Source of the DNA: Vibrio owensii CAIM 1854 = LMG 25443
GTDB lineage: Bacteria; Pseudomonadota; Gammaproteobacteria; Enterobacterales; Vibrionaceae
Length of the DNA: 64,000 nt
Assembly: GCF_000817815.1 (NCBI RefSeq)
Contig: NZ_JPRD01000011.1
Location: 1-64,000 of the forward strand
Direction of reading: 5' to 3'
Positions 36,566 to 46,043 of the stretch are shown here, one piece after another; position 1 is the stretch's first letter; each line of letters opens with the position of its first letter. The position numbers and the translations under genes were made by a program. The notes under the pieces are model-generated. The model worked only from the letters and a program-made list of their open reading frames with translations, ran no database searches and had not been told where the DNA came from.

Positions 36566-37770
36566 TTGATCTACTATGGACGGCTGGTTTTGTTTTGTCT
36601 GCGCTACTGATTATCTATCATCACGTCGGTTATCCTTTGGTTTTGAATTGGTTATCGGCACGCAGAGAACAACGAAAAGCGAAAAAGAATGCAAGAAAAC
36701 AAAAAGCAAAAGAGCGCTGCTACAAAGCTTCAAAGCGTGACTGCACACTGCCAAGTGTCACGGTGATCGTTCCTGCTTACAATGAGGAACAATGGATAGC
36801 AGAAAAAATCCGTAACCTAGCAAGCCTAGACTACCCGAGAGATAAACTGGCCGTCGTCATTGCTTGCGATGGCTGTACAGATAACACCGCAGCGATTGCA
36901 CAAGATACGATTCAAGAAGCGATTTGCGCAGATACTCTGTTCATTGTTCATGACCATGAGGTAAACCGCGGTAAAGTCGGATTAATCAACATGGAAATGG
37001 AGAGCGTCACTTCAGATATTACTGCATTAAGTGATGTGTCTGCCCTCGTCTCTTGCGACTCGCTCTTATTGGCCAGTCAGCATTATCAAAATGAGAAAGT
37101 GGGTGTGGTGAACGCAACCTACCAAATCATGGCGACACAAAACCAAGGCGAAGCAGCCTACTGGCAATATCAATCGAACGTGAAATACAAAGAGTCATTG
37201 ATCGGCTCAACCATTGGTTCTCACGGCGCATTCTATACCTTCAGAACCAAACTGTTTTCGCCATTAGAGCCTGAGATCATTAACGATGACTTCATTTTGC
37301 CAATGCGCATTGTGCTTCAAGGTTATGACTCCGTTTATGAACCAAAAATGTTAGCCATCGAACTGGAAGAAAGCTCGGACAGTTCAGACTTCAAACGTCG
37401 CCTACGTATCTCGGCAGGTAACATGCAGCAGTTCTTGAAATTGAAAAAACTGTTATTACCCCGCTATCGTGGCACTGCATTTGCATTTCTATCGGGAAAG
37501 GTACTGCGTCTTGCGACACCTTACCTAATGATTATGTGTTTGGTGAGTTCATTGCTGCTGATTCACTACCCAGCGTTTCAATTTCTGATGCTGGCACAAC
37601 TGGCAGTCTACTCAGTTGCTCTCATCACTTACTTAATACCAGTATTAAATTTGTTTAAGCCATTTAAGTTAATCAGTTACTTAGTGGTTGGACACATAGC
37701 TAACTTCGCAGGCGGACTACGCTACCTACTTGGAATGGAAAACGGACGCTGGAAGCGCGTTAATCAATAA
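36562..37770 (+). CDS. sypQ: Membrane glycosyltransferase family 2, SypQ
   Basis: 402 residues with an N-terminal membrane anchor (about 5-27), a GT-A domain (about 68-290) and two to three C-terminal membrane helices (about 310-380). Motifs include VIVPAYNEEQWI, VVIACDGCTDNTA, the acceptor-side DD in EIINDDFILP, and a lysine/arginine-rich segment instead of a clear QxxRW. It may be a processive or repeat-unit glycosyltransferase at the membrane. An internal SypG-like motif at 37083-37097 is coincidental. Confidence 0.88.
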   Translation: MIDLLWTAGFVLSALLIIYHHVGYPLVLNWLSARREQRKAKKNARKQKAKERCYKASKRDCTLPSVTVIVPAYNEEQWIAEKIRNLASLDYPRDKLAVVIACDGCTDNTAAIAQDTIQEAICADTLFIVHDHEVNRGKVGLINMEMESVTSDITALSDVSALVSCDSLLLASQHYQNEKVGVVNATYQIMATQNQGEAAYWQYQSNVKYKESLIGSTIGSHGAFYTFRTKLFSPLEPEIINDDFILPMRIVLQGYDSVYEPKMLAIELEESSDSSDFKRRLRISAGNMQQFLKLKKLLLPRYRGTAFAFLSGKVLRLATPYLMIMCLVSSLLLIHYPAFQFLMLAQLAVYSVALITYLIPVLNLFKPFKLISYLVVGHIANFAGGLRYLLGMENGRWKRVNQ

Positions 37771-37780
37771 GGAAAGCATC

Positions 37781-38419
37781 ATGAAAACTTCACGCTACGA
37801 CTCAAATATTCATTTAGCAAAACGCGCTTTCGATGTAGTTGTTTCACTGCTCATCTTGCTAATCACCATGCCGATTATGCCTTTGATTGCGTTAGCAATT
37901 GTGATGAACTCAAAAGGCCCTGTGATTTATCGTCAGCTTCGTGTTGGACGCTGCACACCAGAAAAAATGGACCTGTTTGAAATTATGAAATTTCGAACCA
38001 TGTATGTGGATGCAGAACAACGCTCTGGTGCGGTATGGGCTTCTGAGAACGACCCACGTATCACTCCGGTTGGACGCTTCCTACGCAAGACTCGCTTGGA
38101 TGAGCTTCCACAACTGTTCAACGTGCTAAAAGGTGAAATGTCTCTGATTGGCCCTCGTCCAGAACGCCCTGCTTTCTATCAAAAGTTGGAAGACGAAATC
38201 CCTTATTTTGTTGAACGCACTTACGGTGTGCTACCTGGCATCACAGGTCTAGCGCAAGTAAACCAAGGCTATGACTCTTGTATTGAAGACGTTCGTCGTA
38301 AGGTAGGTTTTGACCACAGTTACGCACTGAGTTTGAGCTCTTTCTACTCGTGGATTTCCATGGACATTGCCATCATGAGCAAAACGCTAGTGGTGATGAT
38401 CGACGGTCGCGGTCAGTAA
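37781..38419 (+). CDS. sypR: Initiating sugar-phosphate transferase, SypR
   Basis: About 212 residues, bacterial sugar transferase (WcaJ/PglC-type monotopic phosphoglycosyl transferase). A hydrophobic N-terminal re-entrant helix (VVVSLLILLITMPIMPLIALAIV) is followed by PVIYRQLRVG, MKFRTM, the catalytic region RFLRKTRLDELPQLFNVLKGEMSLIGPRPE and LPGITGLAQV. It transfers the first sugar-1-phosphate to undecaprenyl phosphate, starting repeat-unit synthesis. The ATG at 37781 has AAGGA upstream. Last gene of the locus. Confidence 0.93.
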   Translation: MKTSRYDSNIHLAKRAFDVVVSLLILLITMPIMPLIALAIVMNSKGPVIYRQLRVGRCTPEKMDLFEIMKFRTMYVDAEQRSGAVWASENDPRITPVGRFLRKTRLDELPQLFNVLKGEMSLIGPRPERPAFYQKLEDEIPYFVERTYGVLPGITGLAQVNQGYDSCIEDVRRKVGFDHSYALSLSSFYSWISMDIAIMSKTLVVMIDGRGQ

Positions 38420-38466
38420 ACCATAGAGGCTCAACTGATTAGAAAGAAACAAAGAATGAAGAACCG

Positions 38467-38856
38467 TTACTCTTGCCATTGGCGGCGCATATTCTCTATC
38501 GTCGCTGATGGCACACCATGAGTGCTCTTGTACTCACCTCGGCAAACCTGCACTTCCACTTCAATCTGTTTTTTCTCGCAATACTTTAGATACCGTTTCA
38601 TCTCCCAATGGCGCACAAACGTGTTACTGACAATCACAGTCTTTCCTTTGCTTAGCCATTTGCGAGTTTGCTGAAAGCACCACTCGTGCGCATCAGCCAG
38701 CTTTGTGCCATCAAAATGGTATTCGCCAATTTCATTCTCAAAATACATGTCAGCTTCAAAATGTTTTGCTTTGAGCTGTTTGGACAATTTCTTGGCAAGT
38801 GTCGTCTTACCAGAGCCCGGTAAACCACGGATTAGAAGAAGTTTCGCGTTAGACAT
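38467..38856 (-). CDS. Small P-loop kinase-like ATP-binding protein
   Basis: A 129-residue AAA_33/zeta-kinase-like protein with Walker A RGLPGSGKTTLAKKL at the N-terminus, a conserved FEADMYFE, and a Walker-B-like VIVSNTFVRHWEMKRYL. Size and motifs resemble the NTPase domain of N4BP2 and bacterial stand-alone versions that phosphorylate nucleotides or polynucleotide ends. It is a single gene facing sypR convergently. Substrate unknown. Confidence 0.78.
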   Translation of the reverse strand: MSNAKLLLIRGLPGSGKTTLAKKLSKQLKAKHFEADMYFENEIGEYHFDGTKLADAHEWCFQQTRKWLSKGKTVIVSNTFVRHWEMKRYLKYCEKKQIEVEVQVCRGEYKSTHGVPSATIENMRRQWQE

Positions 38857-39169
38857 AATGGGATGATTTCAGTGAAAAACCAGCAAACTGTACGCTATTT
38901 TTATAGAAAAGAAAGCGAAAGCAACCACAAGGTTTTGCCATTCTCGGAATCCTGCTCCCATTTGCGTAAATAATCGCGATGCGCCATTAATTTTTGTTCC
39001 CTCCTGTCGCATTTGAAACTAGAATGCGCGCGCATTTATTGAGCCCTAAAAAGTCACTAAAAGTTAGGCACTTATAAACCAAAACTCAATATCTGTGAGC
39101 TTTTAGATAAAGTTAATCTCAACCAACTCGCCATCCAGACGACGATGGCATTTCATAAGGGTTTAGTCT
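38857..39169. other. Intergenic region upstream of the AcfD-like gene
   Basis: 313 bp between divergent genes. No ORF and no sequence resembling a c-di-GMP riboswitch is visible. A promoter is expected here, but none can be assigned with confidence. Confidence 0.5.
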
Positions 39170-42100
39170 TTGAAAAGAAGTCTTCTTTCAATCCTTGTCG
39201 CTTCGCTGCTGTTTGGCTGCGGAGGCGATGAAAACAAACACTCAACAAGCACCACGTCTCCAACGGTCGAACCAAATTTACCGCCTGATCAACCAGATAT
39301 TGGCGTAACGACCTACCAAGGTAAGCTATTCATTAACGGTAAACAGATCACTGGTGATATTCAGTGTGATATGCAAGACATCAGTGAGTCTGGTTACTTC
39401 ACCTATGCAGCTTCAGAAGGCCATTTTGATTGTCAATTTGGTGGTGTGACTTTAGGTGAGTTCAGTTACCAGATCCCTGAGCAAACTCGTATGGGTTCAC
39501 AGCCAGCTGAATTAACGCAAGCCTATGACCTAAAAGACGTACTCGGCCAACACGCAAACAATGCCACTAAGCTGTTAAACAAGATCGACACGTGCCCTAC
39601 TCAGGACGCACAAGTGTGTTTGGATGAAATCAACAGTTATGACATCCAAGACTTATACGAAAGTGACGATCAAGCTGCGATTGATGAGTTCCTCAATCCA
39701 AGTGTTGCAAACGAAGGTGAACAACCAAGCGCGCACGTTGACCCAGAACTTCAACCAGAAGTCACTCCGGGCGCAAGCAACAACTTAACGGGGTCGTTTG
39801 TGTCTGCCAATGCAGAGGCGACTTACGAATACAAACCAAGTGCAGCCAACAAACCGTTGACCAAAAGCCGTTTGACCGACTCCCAAGGAAATGCGCTTGC
39901 TGGCATCGAGTTCTTTAGCCAATCCGCACGCGGAATCACGGATGCCAACGGTGAATTTGAATACCTTTGGGGTGAGAACCTGATCTTTGGTATCGACACC
40001 TTTACTCTAGGCCAAGTGAAAGGCAATAAGGTCAATTACCAACTTGCGGATTTAAGCGACAACCCATTGGTGAAACAGAACCTTGATGCGTTCGTTCATC
40101 GCTATGGTGTGTCTTCTGGCAACCACATTGAGATCAGCGATACCGTTCGTCAGGTGTTTGCACAATATCCGAACGTTATTAACGAGCTGATCAATCTGAG
40201 CCTACCTAACGGCGCAAAAATTGAAGGCACAAACTTCACCACACCCAATGAGTTCGAAGCGCAATTCAGCCAAGGTTTAACACAAATCATTGATGGGCAA
40301 CTAAAGCAGACGCCTCAATGGTCAGGTTTTGCTGCACCTATGCTGCGTACGGTTCGTGCTTCTGGTAGTAATTATGTCACGCAGTCTCTGCATCAGATTT
40401 ATGCTGGCGTGGATAGCGTCCACATCTTCCATGATAACCATGGTTGGGGAGGCTCTGGTTACACACGTGCGATGCGCAACTTCAACCTAACCAATGAAGC
40501 GTTCCCTGTTCTGATGCCACGTAACGACAACAGCTACTGGCTCCCGTTTGGTGAAGAAGCGGCGTGGACACGTGGTTCAGGCAAAGATCAAAAAGCCTAC
40601 ATTGTGGATGCCACAACCATTGATGAGAACTCAACGGTGGTGATGCAGCGCCCAGAGGTGATTTCCAAACAAACCGCGACCTTTAATCTACCAACCATGA
40701 CGGCAGGTATGATTGGCTCGGGTAAAGTGGTGTTCTTGGGTAATGCGATGTACACCTCTATCTTCTCTTGTCCAGAAAACTACTGGGCAGGCGCAGATCT
40801 GGGCATCGACAGCGAAGCGCAGCAATGTCGTTACAGCACGCCTCACAACCAAGAAGCACAAGATGCGGATACTCGTACCGATCGCGGCAGTATGCAAATC
40901 ATGTTCAGCAACTTGATTGATTGGTTAGTGCCGAACGCAACGCAAGAATCTGTCGCGATTGCTACCAACATCAACAAAGGTCACGCATTCCGTTGGGATC
41001 GCAAAGAAGGTCAAATCTACGATTTCTTTGTCAACCCAAGCTATAAGTTGGGTGAAATGGACGTATTAAGCAGCGGCCAGTTTGATTCATTAGATCCAAC
41101 CTCTACACCACTGCTTTTGCTTCAGTCTTACGAAATCAAAACCGATGGCTACGCGACAAAATCCGTCGTGTCTGACATCAACCAACCTAAGTTGGACGCC
41201 GATGACGTTACAGCGCTGATCGAATACGTAAACAACGGTGGTAGCATCATCTTCTTTGATGCTTTGGAAGAGAGTAACCCAGAGCCAATTGCTCGTTTAG
41301 CGGATGCAGCAGGCGTTTCTGTTGGCGGAGCGAACGTTGCCAAGACATTCCAATCTCTGTGTACTGACAGCTATTGGTGTCACAGCACATCAGGCCCGAA
41401 TGTCCCTAACTTGCATACCGTCGCAGAGCACGACCTTGTGGTTTATGAACGTTATGCAGACACGACTAAGATTGAGATCAATGACAACGGTACGGTGACG
41501 TGGCCGGGCAATATCGACATGCCTACCCTTGAAATACCGCTATACAACGTCTCCATTGATGGACAAGAGCATCAACGTTATGCATTCCACATGGTGAAGT
41601 CTGAACAAGAGAAACAAGCAGCAATTGCAGAGCTTCAACTCGAGTTTCCTGGCGTTCCGGTGTGTAAAGACGATTACCAATACGAAGTAAACTGTATTGA
41701 AGTGCGAGAAGGTCATGGCATTCCTAGCCGTGGTAATCACCATCGCCCAGACTTTACTCGTTACGAAATGAGCCCTGAAGTCGTCGATAGCATGGTAAAA
41801 GCGGCGAACTTAGGTGCCAATATTGATCGCTTACTTTCTCACGAGCTTTACTACCGCAGTAAAGGGGAAATTGGTGAACGCTTGTCGCAAGCTGAGCTAA
41901 CTTCAACCTACGATAACCTATCCGTTTGGCTTTGGAATGATGAGCAATACGAGTTCAATCCAAACGTACAAGATGAGCTTGGCTTCAAACGTGCGCTCGA
42001 AATGCTGAACTGTTACACGAGCAACGCACATCAAGGCGGTAATGTTTGTGGTCAAGATACGCGAGAGCAACTTGCTAAATGGTCAATGATTACCGAATCA

Positions 42101-43570
42101 GGCGAGCTGAACCCGTCTTACCCTCTGAACTGGATGGAAAAGCCGTTAACACGCATGATGTTAGGTCGCTCTTACTGGGATTTAGATATCAGTGTTGATA
42201 CGACTGGCTACCCGGGTCGTCCTGTTCAATCAGCCAGTACAGCGAACGTTGCGATTCATACCGACAACAAAACCGTGATTGGTACGGCAGGCAGCATGCA
42301 ATCGACAGGCTTGTGGGCGCCACAACTTGAAGAAGTCACCATCTCTGGTGGTGTAAAAGCGTCTATCAATGTTGCATTGGTTGATGACTTAACAGGCCGT
42401 GCAAACCACGAACTGAGTTTGAAGCGCCCACCACGCGTACAAAAGACTTTCCAATATAACGGTTCGTCTTTGAGCTTCAAAGTACCTTACGGTGGTTTGA
42501 TTTACATTCAACCGTTAGAAGTGGATTCTCGTGACGTTGTGACGTTTAACTTCACTGGTGTGCTTCGTGCGTCTTGGTGGAAAGACGGTGCTTGGCTAAA
42601 CCCAATCAACACTGACGTGCCATTGGCAGAAATCGATTCAGGTCATTTCGTCTACACGACGCCTATGAAAAACGTACTGGACACAGACGTACCTAAGTTT
42701 GCCGATGAACTGAACGCATTCGCGAACCATGCGAGTGATTTTTACGGACGTGATCAAGTCACGGCAGAAGGAAAACACCGTCGATTTACATACGATGCCC
42801 TGCTCGCCAACCGACATCGCTTCGTGAATGATGTGCAAATCTCGATTGGTGCAGCACACTCAGGCTACCCAGTTCAAAGCAACAGCTACTGGCCAACATG
42901 GACCGTCGTTCCATCAAACCCAACCAATGACTGGTTGCTATGGCATGAAGTCGGACACAACCTTGCTTCAGCGCCGTTTATGATGGCAGGCTCTACTGAG
43001 GTCACCAACAACATTCTTGCGCTTTACATGCAAGAACAGCGTGAATCAAAGCCATACATGGACCGTATAGCGAGTGATTTATCCAAGTCACCTTTATGGC
43101 TCGATCGCTTTGAAGGCCATGCTTGGAGTGAAGCGGATGTCGGCATGCGTTTAGCGATGTTCGGTCAGTTAAAGCTTTGGGCAGAAGACCATTTCAACAT
43201 CGATGATTGGTATGCGAATCAAGCCGAGAAGCCTAGCATCTTTGGTGAAGACCAAGGCTGGAACTTCTTCAAACTCGCACACCGTAAAGCACGTGGTGAC
43301 AGCATTGGCGACCAAGGCATTAACTACTGTTCTGCACAAAGCAGCCTGTTAAGCCAAGGCGATCTCATGATGGCATGTGCCTCATACCTAACCGGATACG
43401 ATCTGACAGATTACTTCCGTTTGTGGAACCCATCAGAAACCAAAGCCAACCTGCCAAATGGCACTGTTGATTACTCTGGTGGTTTAACGCCTGCCGGTTT
43501 CAACGCGGTTGCGACGATGGATTTACCGAAACCAGATAAGTCTCCTTCTGAGTATTTGTCTGTTAAGTAA
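39170..43570 (+). CDS. acfD: AcfD/SslE-type M60 metalloprotease lipoprotein (mucinase-like)
   Basis: A 1466-residue secreted lipoprotein with a TTG start (ATAAGGG upstream). The signal peptide ends in a lipobox (LLFGC, Cys17), followed by a Ser/Thr/Pro-rich linker. The C-terminal part carries a peptidase M60/enhancin-like zinc site, HEVGHN (His1259, Glu1260, His1263), with a downstream Glu in GSTEVTNN. Size and layout match AcfD of V. cholerae and SslE/YghJ of E. coli, which are surface or type-II-secreted proteins that degrade mucin glycoproteins and promote colonisation. It is flanked by its own terminator and lies just after the biofilm locus. Confidence 0.9.
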   Translation: MKRSLLSILVASLLFGCGGDENKHSTSTTSPTVEPNLPPDQPDIGVTTYQGKLFINGKQITGDIQCDMQDISESGYFTYAASEGHFDCQFGGVTLGEFSYQIPEQTRMGSQPAELTQAYDLKDVLGQHANNATKLLNKIDTCPTQDAQVCLDEINSYDIQDLYESDDQAAIDEFLNPSVANEGEQPSAHVDPELQPEVTPGASNNLTGSFVSANAEATYEYKPSAANKPLTKSRLTDSQGNALAGIEFFSQSARGITDANGEFEYLWGENLIFGIDTFTLGQVKGNKVNYQLADLSDNPLVKQNLDAFVHRYGVSSGNHIEISDTVRQVFAQYPNVINELINLSLPNGAKIEGTNFTTPNEFEAQFSQGLTQIIDGQLKQTPQWSGFAAPMLRTVRASGSNYVTQSLHQIYAGVDSVHIFHDNHGWGGSGYTRAMRNFNLTNEAFPVLMPRNDNSYWLPFGEEAAWTRGSGKDQKAYIVDATTIDENSTVVMQRPEVISKQTATFNLPTMTAGMIGSGKVVFLGNAMYTSIFSCPENYWAGADLGIDSEAQQCRYSTPHNQEAQDADTRTDRGSMQIMFSNLIDWLVPNATQESVAIATNINKGHAFRWDRKEGQIYDFFVNPSYKLGEMDVLSSGQFDSLDPTSTPLLLLQSYEIKTDGYATKSVVSDINQPKLDADDVTALIEYVNNGGSIIFFDALEESNPEPIARLADAAGVSVGGANVAKTFQSLCTDSYWCHSTSGPNVPNLHTVAEHDLVVYERYADTTKIEINDNGTVTWPGNIDMPTLEIPLYNVSIDGQEHQRYAFHMVKSEQEKQAAIAELQLEFPGVPVCKDDYQYEVNCIEVREGHGIPSRGNHHRPDFTRYEMSPEVVDSMVKAANLGANIDRLLSHELYYRSKGEIGERLSQAELTSTYDNLSVWLWNDEQYEFNPNVQDELGFKRALEMLNCYTSNAHQGGNVCGQDTREQLAKWSMITESGELNPSYPLNWMEKPLTRMMLGRSYWDLDISVDTTGYPGRPVQSASTANVAIHTDNKTVIGTAGSMQSTGLWAPQLEEVTISGGVKASINVALVDDLTGRANHELSLKRPPRVQKTFQYNGSSLSFKVPYGGLIYIQPLEVDSRDVVTFNFTGVLRASWWKDGAWLNPINTDVPLAEIDSGHFVYTTPMKNVLDTDVPKFADELNAFANHASDFYGRDQVTAEGKHRRFTYDALLANRHRFVNDVQISIGAAHSGYPVQSNSYWPTWTVVPSNPTNDWLLWHEVGHNLASAPFMMAGSTEVTNNILALYMQEQRESKPYMDRIASDLSKSPLWLDRFEGHAWSEADVGMRLAMFGQLKLWAEDHFNIDDWYANQAEKPSIFGEDQGWNFFKLAHRKARGDSIGDQGINYCSAQSSLLSQGDLMMACASYLTGYDLTDYFRLWNPSETKANLPNGTVDYSGGLTPAGFNAVATMDLPKPDKSPSEYLSVK

Positions 43571-43583
43571 CCCGTAAGACGAT

Positions 43584-43619
43584 AAAAGCCGACAGAGTTC
43601 GATTCTGTCGGCTTTTTTT
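43584..43619 (+). terminator. Strong intrinsic terminator after acfD
   Basis: Stem AAAAGCCGACAGA / TCTGTCGGCTTTT with a seven-base loop, followed by TTT. Confidence 0.9.
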
Positions 43620-43658
43620 ATCACTCTGTTTGCTTTGGCAAAGTGCTGAAAAAGTAAA

Positions 43659-44321
43659 CTACAAGGCCATCAGCTCTTGCTTAGTTTGCTTATCCAGCTT
43701 TTCTATCGCATATCGAAACGCCGTCCTCGGCATCTTGCTATGGTGACGTTTCAAGTAGTCCACCACTCGCTCCGGTTCTTTTTGCGCCAGCACTTTGAGC
43801 ATCCAGCCATAGCCTTTTTGCACTAAATAATGATCATCTTCGAGCAACAAATCCGCTATGTGAAAAGGCTCAGTCCCTTTGTATAGACCTTTATTGATCG
43901 GATAGATAAGCGTCACAGCGGCTGCTCGCCTCACGGCAAAGTTATCACTCTTAACCCACTCCAATGTGCGAGTAAACAGGCTGTTGTCTTGAGCAATAAG
44001 CGCACCGAGTGCATGGGTGCAAAAATCATCACAATCATTCCAATCGGTTATGTATTGATAAAGCCAAGATTCGAATCGATCGTACGTGGCGGCGTCATAC
44101 TGCTTTTTTACTCTGAATGCCCAATCAAACGCAATCACGCTTAATGCCCAATCACGCTCTGCCAGCAATGTTTCACACTGCTCAAAAACGAAGTCTGCTT
44201 GCTTACTGTCTAAACTTCGAAAACCATCGGCAGAGATCGCTCTCACCAAGCCCGTGCGCACTCGCTTCTCTGGGTACCCAATCTCACTTAACTGTTGAGT
44301 TAACGTTTTTACAATACTCAT
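43659..44321 (-). CDS. HEAT-repeat DNA alkylation repair protein (AlkD-like)
   Basis: A 220-residue all-helical protein with HEAT-like repeats and conserved AlkD-family aromatic and acidic positions (DWALSVIAFDWAFRVKKQYD, WVKSDNFAVRRAAAVTLIYP, DDHYLVQKGYGWMLKVLAQKEPERVVDYL). AlkD excises bulky alkylated bases. The start overlaps the stop of the upstream methyltransferase (TAATG), so the two are translationally coupled, with DUF6434-like upstream again. Confidence 0.85.
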   Translation of the reverse strand: MSIVKTLTQQLSEIGYPEKRVRTGLVRAISADGFRSLDSKQADFVFEQCETLLAERDWALSVIAFDWAFRVKKQYDAATYDRFESWLYQYITDWNDCDDFCTHALGALIAQDNSLFTRTLEWVKSDNFAVRRAAAVTLIYPINKGLYKGTEPFHIADLLLEDDHYLVQKGYGWMLKVLAQKEPERVVDYLKRHHSKMPRTAFRYAIEKLDKQTKQELMAL

Positions 44322-45082
44322 TATTTTTCTTTCTGTACTTCCATTTCGATACGTTTAGCATGAATCAACCACCAAGGTCGTCCATCAAACAAACGAGGTC
44401 CAACTTGTTCGACTTCCAACATCAACCCGTCAACAACTTCTTCAGGTAATACTTTTCTTAATTGAACTTCATGACTCACCCATTCTTGATAGACCGCATG
44501 CCAAAATTCGGAAATGCCCTCTCTTTCAGTGGCCTCGATTAATTCAAATCCGTTTTTTTCGAGAGCTAAACGCCATGCGCTTCCGAGCTTTTTAAATTTA
44601 GGCGATCCTTCTAATGGTTCTCGTGTCGTGAAGATCAGTTGACCACCTTTGTTAAGTAAACGATGGATATCCGATAGCACTTGGTCTTCATCTCTTGCAA
44701 ATGGCAGAGCATCAATGCTGATCACACTGTCAAACTTTGCTGAAAGGCTGGATAAATTCTCAAACTCTAATTTGAAAAACTCGATGTTTGAGCCTTTCAA
44801 TGTATGTTGTTGAGCATACTCAATCGCAAATTCAGAACGATCGACACCTAAAACGTGACAGTTTAATGTCTGGTTCAGCCAGCGACTAAAACCACCAGCT
44901 CCACAACCTAAGTCCAATACAGTCTGGAGGTTGCCTGCAATGAGTTTACCTTTGAGTTGTTCGAGTAACTGTATAGTGCAACTACTGTAAGGCTGTAGTT
45001 CAGAGGGATACTTCTCGCCTGCCGCTTTGGTCCATAACGAATTAAAGAGAGCGTTGTTTAAACGGTATTGATAGCTATCCAT
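44321..45082 (-). CDS. Class I SAM-dependent methyltransferase
   Basis: A 253-residue methyltransferase with motif I (VLDLGCGAGGFSRWL), motif II-like VLGVDRSEFAIEYAQQ, and motif III region (DSVISIDALPFARDED, then LLNKGGQLIFTTREP). No substrate-specific domain is recognisable. Middle gene of a three-gene minus-strand unit (DUF6434-like, methyltransferase, AlkD-like). Confidence 0.85.
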   Translation of the reverse strand: MDSYQYRLNNALFNSLWTKAAGEKYPSELQPYSSCTIQLLEQLKGKLIAGNLQTVLDLGCGAGGFSRWLNQTLNCHVLGVDRSEFAIEYAQQHTLKGSNIEFFKLEFENLSSLSAKFDSVISIDALPFARDEDQVLSDIHRLLNKGGQLIFTTREPLEGSPKFKKLGSAWRLALEKNGFELIEATEREGISEFWHAVYQEWVSHEVQLRKVLPEEVVDGLMLEVEQVGPRLFDGRPWWLIHAKRIEMEVQKEK

Positions 45083-45086
45083 AACA

Positions 45087-45302
45087 TTACTTTGCTTGCT
45101 GCCTGCGTAGCCACTCTTGTGCGGCCTTACCCATGCTTGTTCCTTCTGCGTCGTTCATCCACTGCATAAAGCTACGGTCAAACTTGAAATCGTCTCCACA
45201 TTTGGATTTGAAGTAACGACGTACATTTTGAGTGCTCTTATAGGAAGACGTAATTAACGTGTTGTCTTCAATATGGTTTTTATGCCAATCCACTTTGCTC
45301 AT
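45087..45302 (-). CDS. Small DUF6434-like protein
   Basis: A 71-residue basic soluble protein with the pattern DWHKNHIEDNTLITSSYKST, RYFKSKCGDDFKFDRSFMQWM and a C-terminal AQEWLRRQ. It resembles small DUF6434/SAP-associated proteins by memory; the function is unknown. A GGGAGAG ribosome binding site precedes the ATG. It precedes the methyltransferase by four bases, so it probably leads the operon. Confidence 0.65.
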   Translation of the reverse strand: MSKVDWHKNHIEDNTLITSSYKSTQNVRRYFKSKCGDDFKFDRSFMQWMNDAEGTSMGKAAQEWLRRQQAK

Positions 45303-45555
45303 ATGTCTCTCCCTTTGTGCTTTGTTGCGACTCCTTGCTCAAAAGAAAGAGTGACATCTTCTATGAGCTACATCCACCTTGAGCCTGCGAATACTTCATT
45401 TTTGCCAATTCAGTCATATTTCCGTGGTTTATGTATTGTGCTGACAAGAATCCAAATTGGAACGGGACACGAATATTTACATATCTCGTTGTAATCAGTT
45501 TAAGTAAGAGTCGGTCTGCCATTAGGAACCTTCACTACTCAATAAAGGAATGAAA

Positions 45556-45987
45556 ATGAAAGAAACGCTCCAACCAAAGCTTCAACGTCAGTTAGGATTA
45601 GGGCTGTTAGCAATGCGCTTAAGTATCGCGTTGGTATTTATCATGTGGGCGCTAGATAAAGTGCTGGTACCAGAGCATGCAATGAAAGTGTTCTCTGGCT
45701 TCTATGGCTTAGATATTTCGAGTGGATTTTCAGTCGCGTTAGGTATTGCCCAGTTGGTGTTCATCGGAATTTTTGTGGCTGGACTTTGGAAGAACCTGAC
45801 TTATCTTGCGATTCTGGTATTACACGCAGGCTCGACTTTTTCTTCGTTCGCGAAGTACCTAGACCCGTTCAACAACCTATTATTCTTCGCGGCATGGCCG
45901 ATGCTTGCTGCGTGTTTCGCTCTCTACCTATTGCGAGATCACGACATCTATGTGTTGAGAAAGCAGCCTCAAACAGTTACGGCTTAA
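45556..45987 (+). CDS. DoxX-like four-helix membrane protein
   Basis: About 143 residues with four hydrophobic segments (LLAMRLSIALVFIMWALDKV, then GIAQLVFIGIFVAGL and two more), matching DoxX-type inner-membrane proteins of unclear redox role. The ATG at 45556 is preferred because AAGGA sits at proper spacing; an ATG two codons earlier abuts it. Followed by a terminator shared with the convergent cyclase gene. Confidence 0.8.
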   Translation: MKETLQPKLQRQLGLGLLAMRLSIALVFIMWALDKVLVPEHAMKVFSGFYGLDISSGFSVALGIAQLVFIGIFVAGLWKNLTYLAILVLHAGSTFSSFAKYLDPFNNLLFFAAWPMLAACFALYLLRDHDIYVLRKQPQTVTA

Positions 45988-46015
45988 CTCACCACCAGCG
46001 ACTGAGACACAATAA

Positions 46016-46042
46016 AAAAGGGAGGCTTCACACCTCCCTTTT
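46016..46042. terminator. Bidirectional terminator between DoxX and GGDEF genes
   Basis: Stem AAAAGGGAGG / CCTCCCTTTT with a seven-base loop. A- and T-runs on either side let it act in both directions. Confidence 0.88.
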
Positions 46043-46043
46043 G

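Noticed and set aside
37083..37097. Match to the SypG enhancer pattern inside sypQ (TTATCAAAATGAGAA)
   Set aside because: It is within coding sequence and no sigma-54 GG-N10-GC motif lies at the spacing seen at the other four sites, so it is probably chance.
38857..39169. c-di-GMP (GEMM) riboswitch ahead of the AcfD-like gene
   Set aside because: The expected conserved loop segments of GEMM-I are not visible; only a short GC-rich repeat near 39025 is seen.
45303..45549. Small ORF upstream of the DoxX-like gene
   Set aside because: An open frame of about 70 codons exists but has no ribosome binding site, lies antisense to the DUF6434-like start, and has no recognisable protein pattern.
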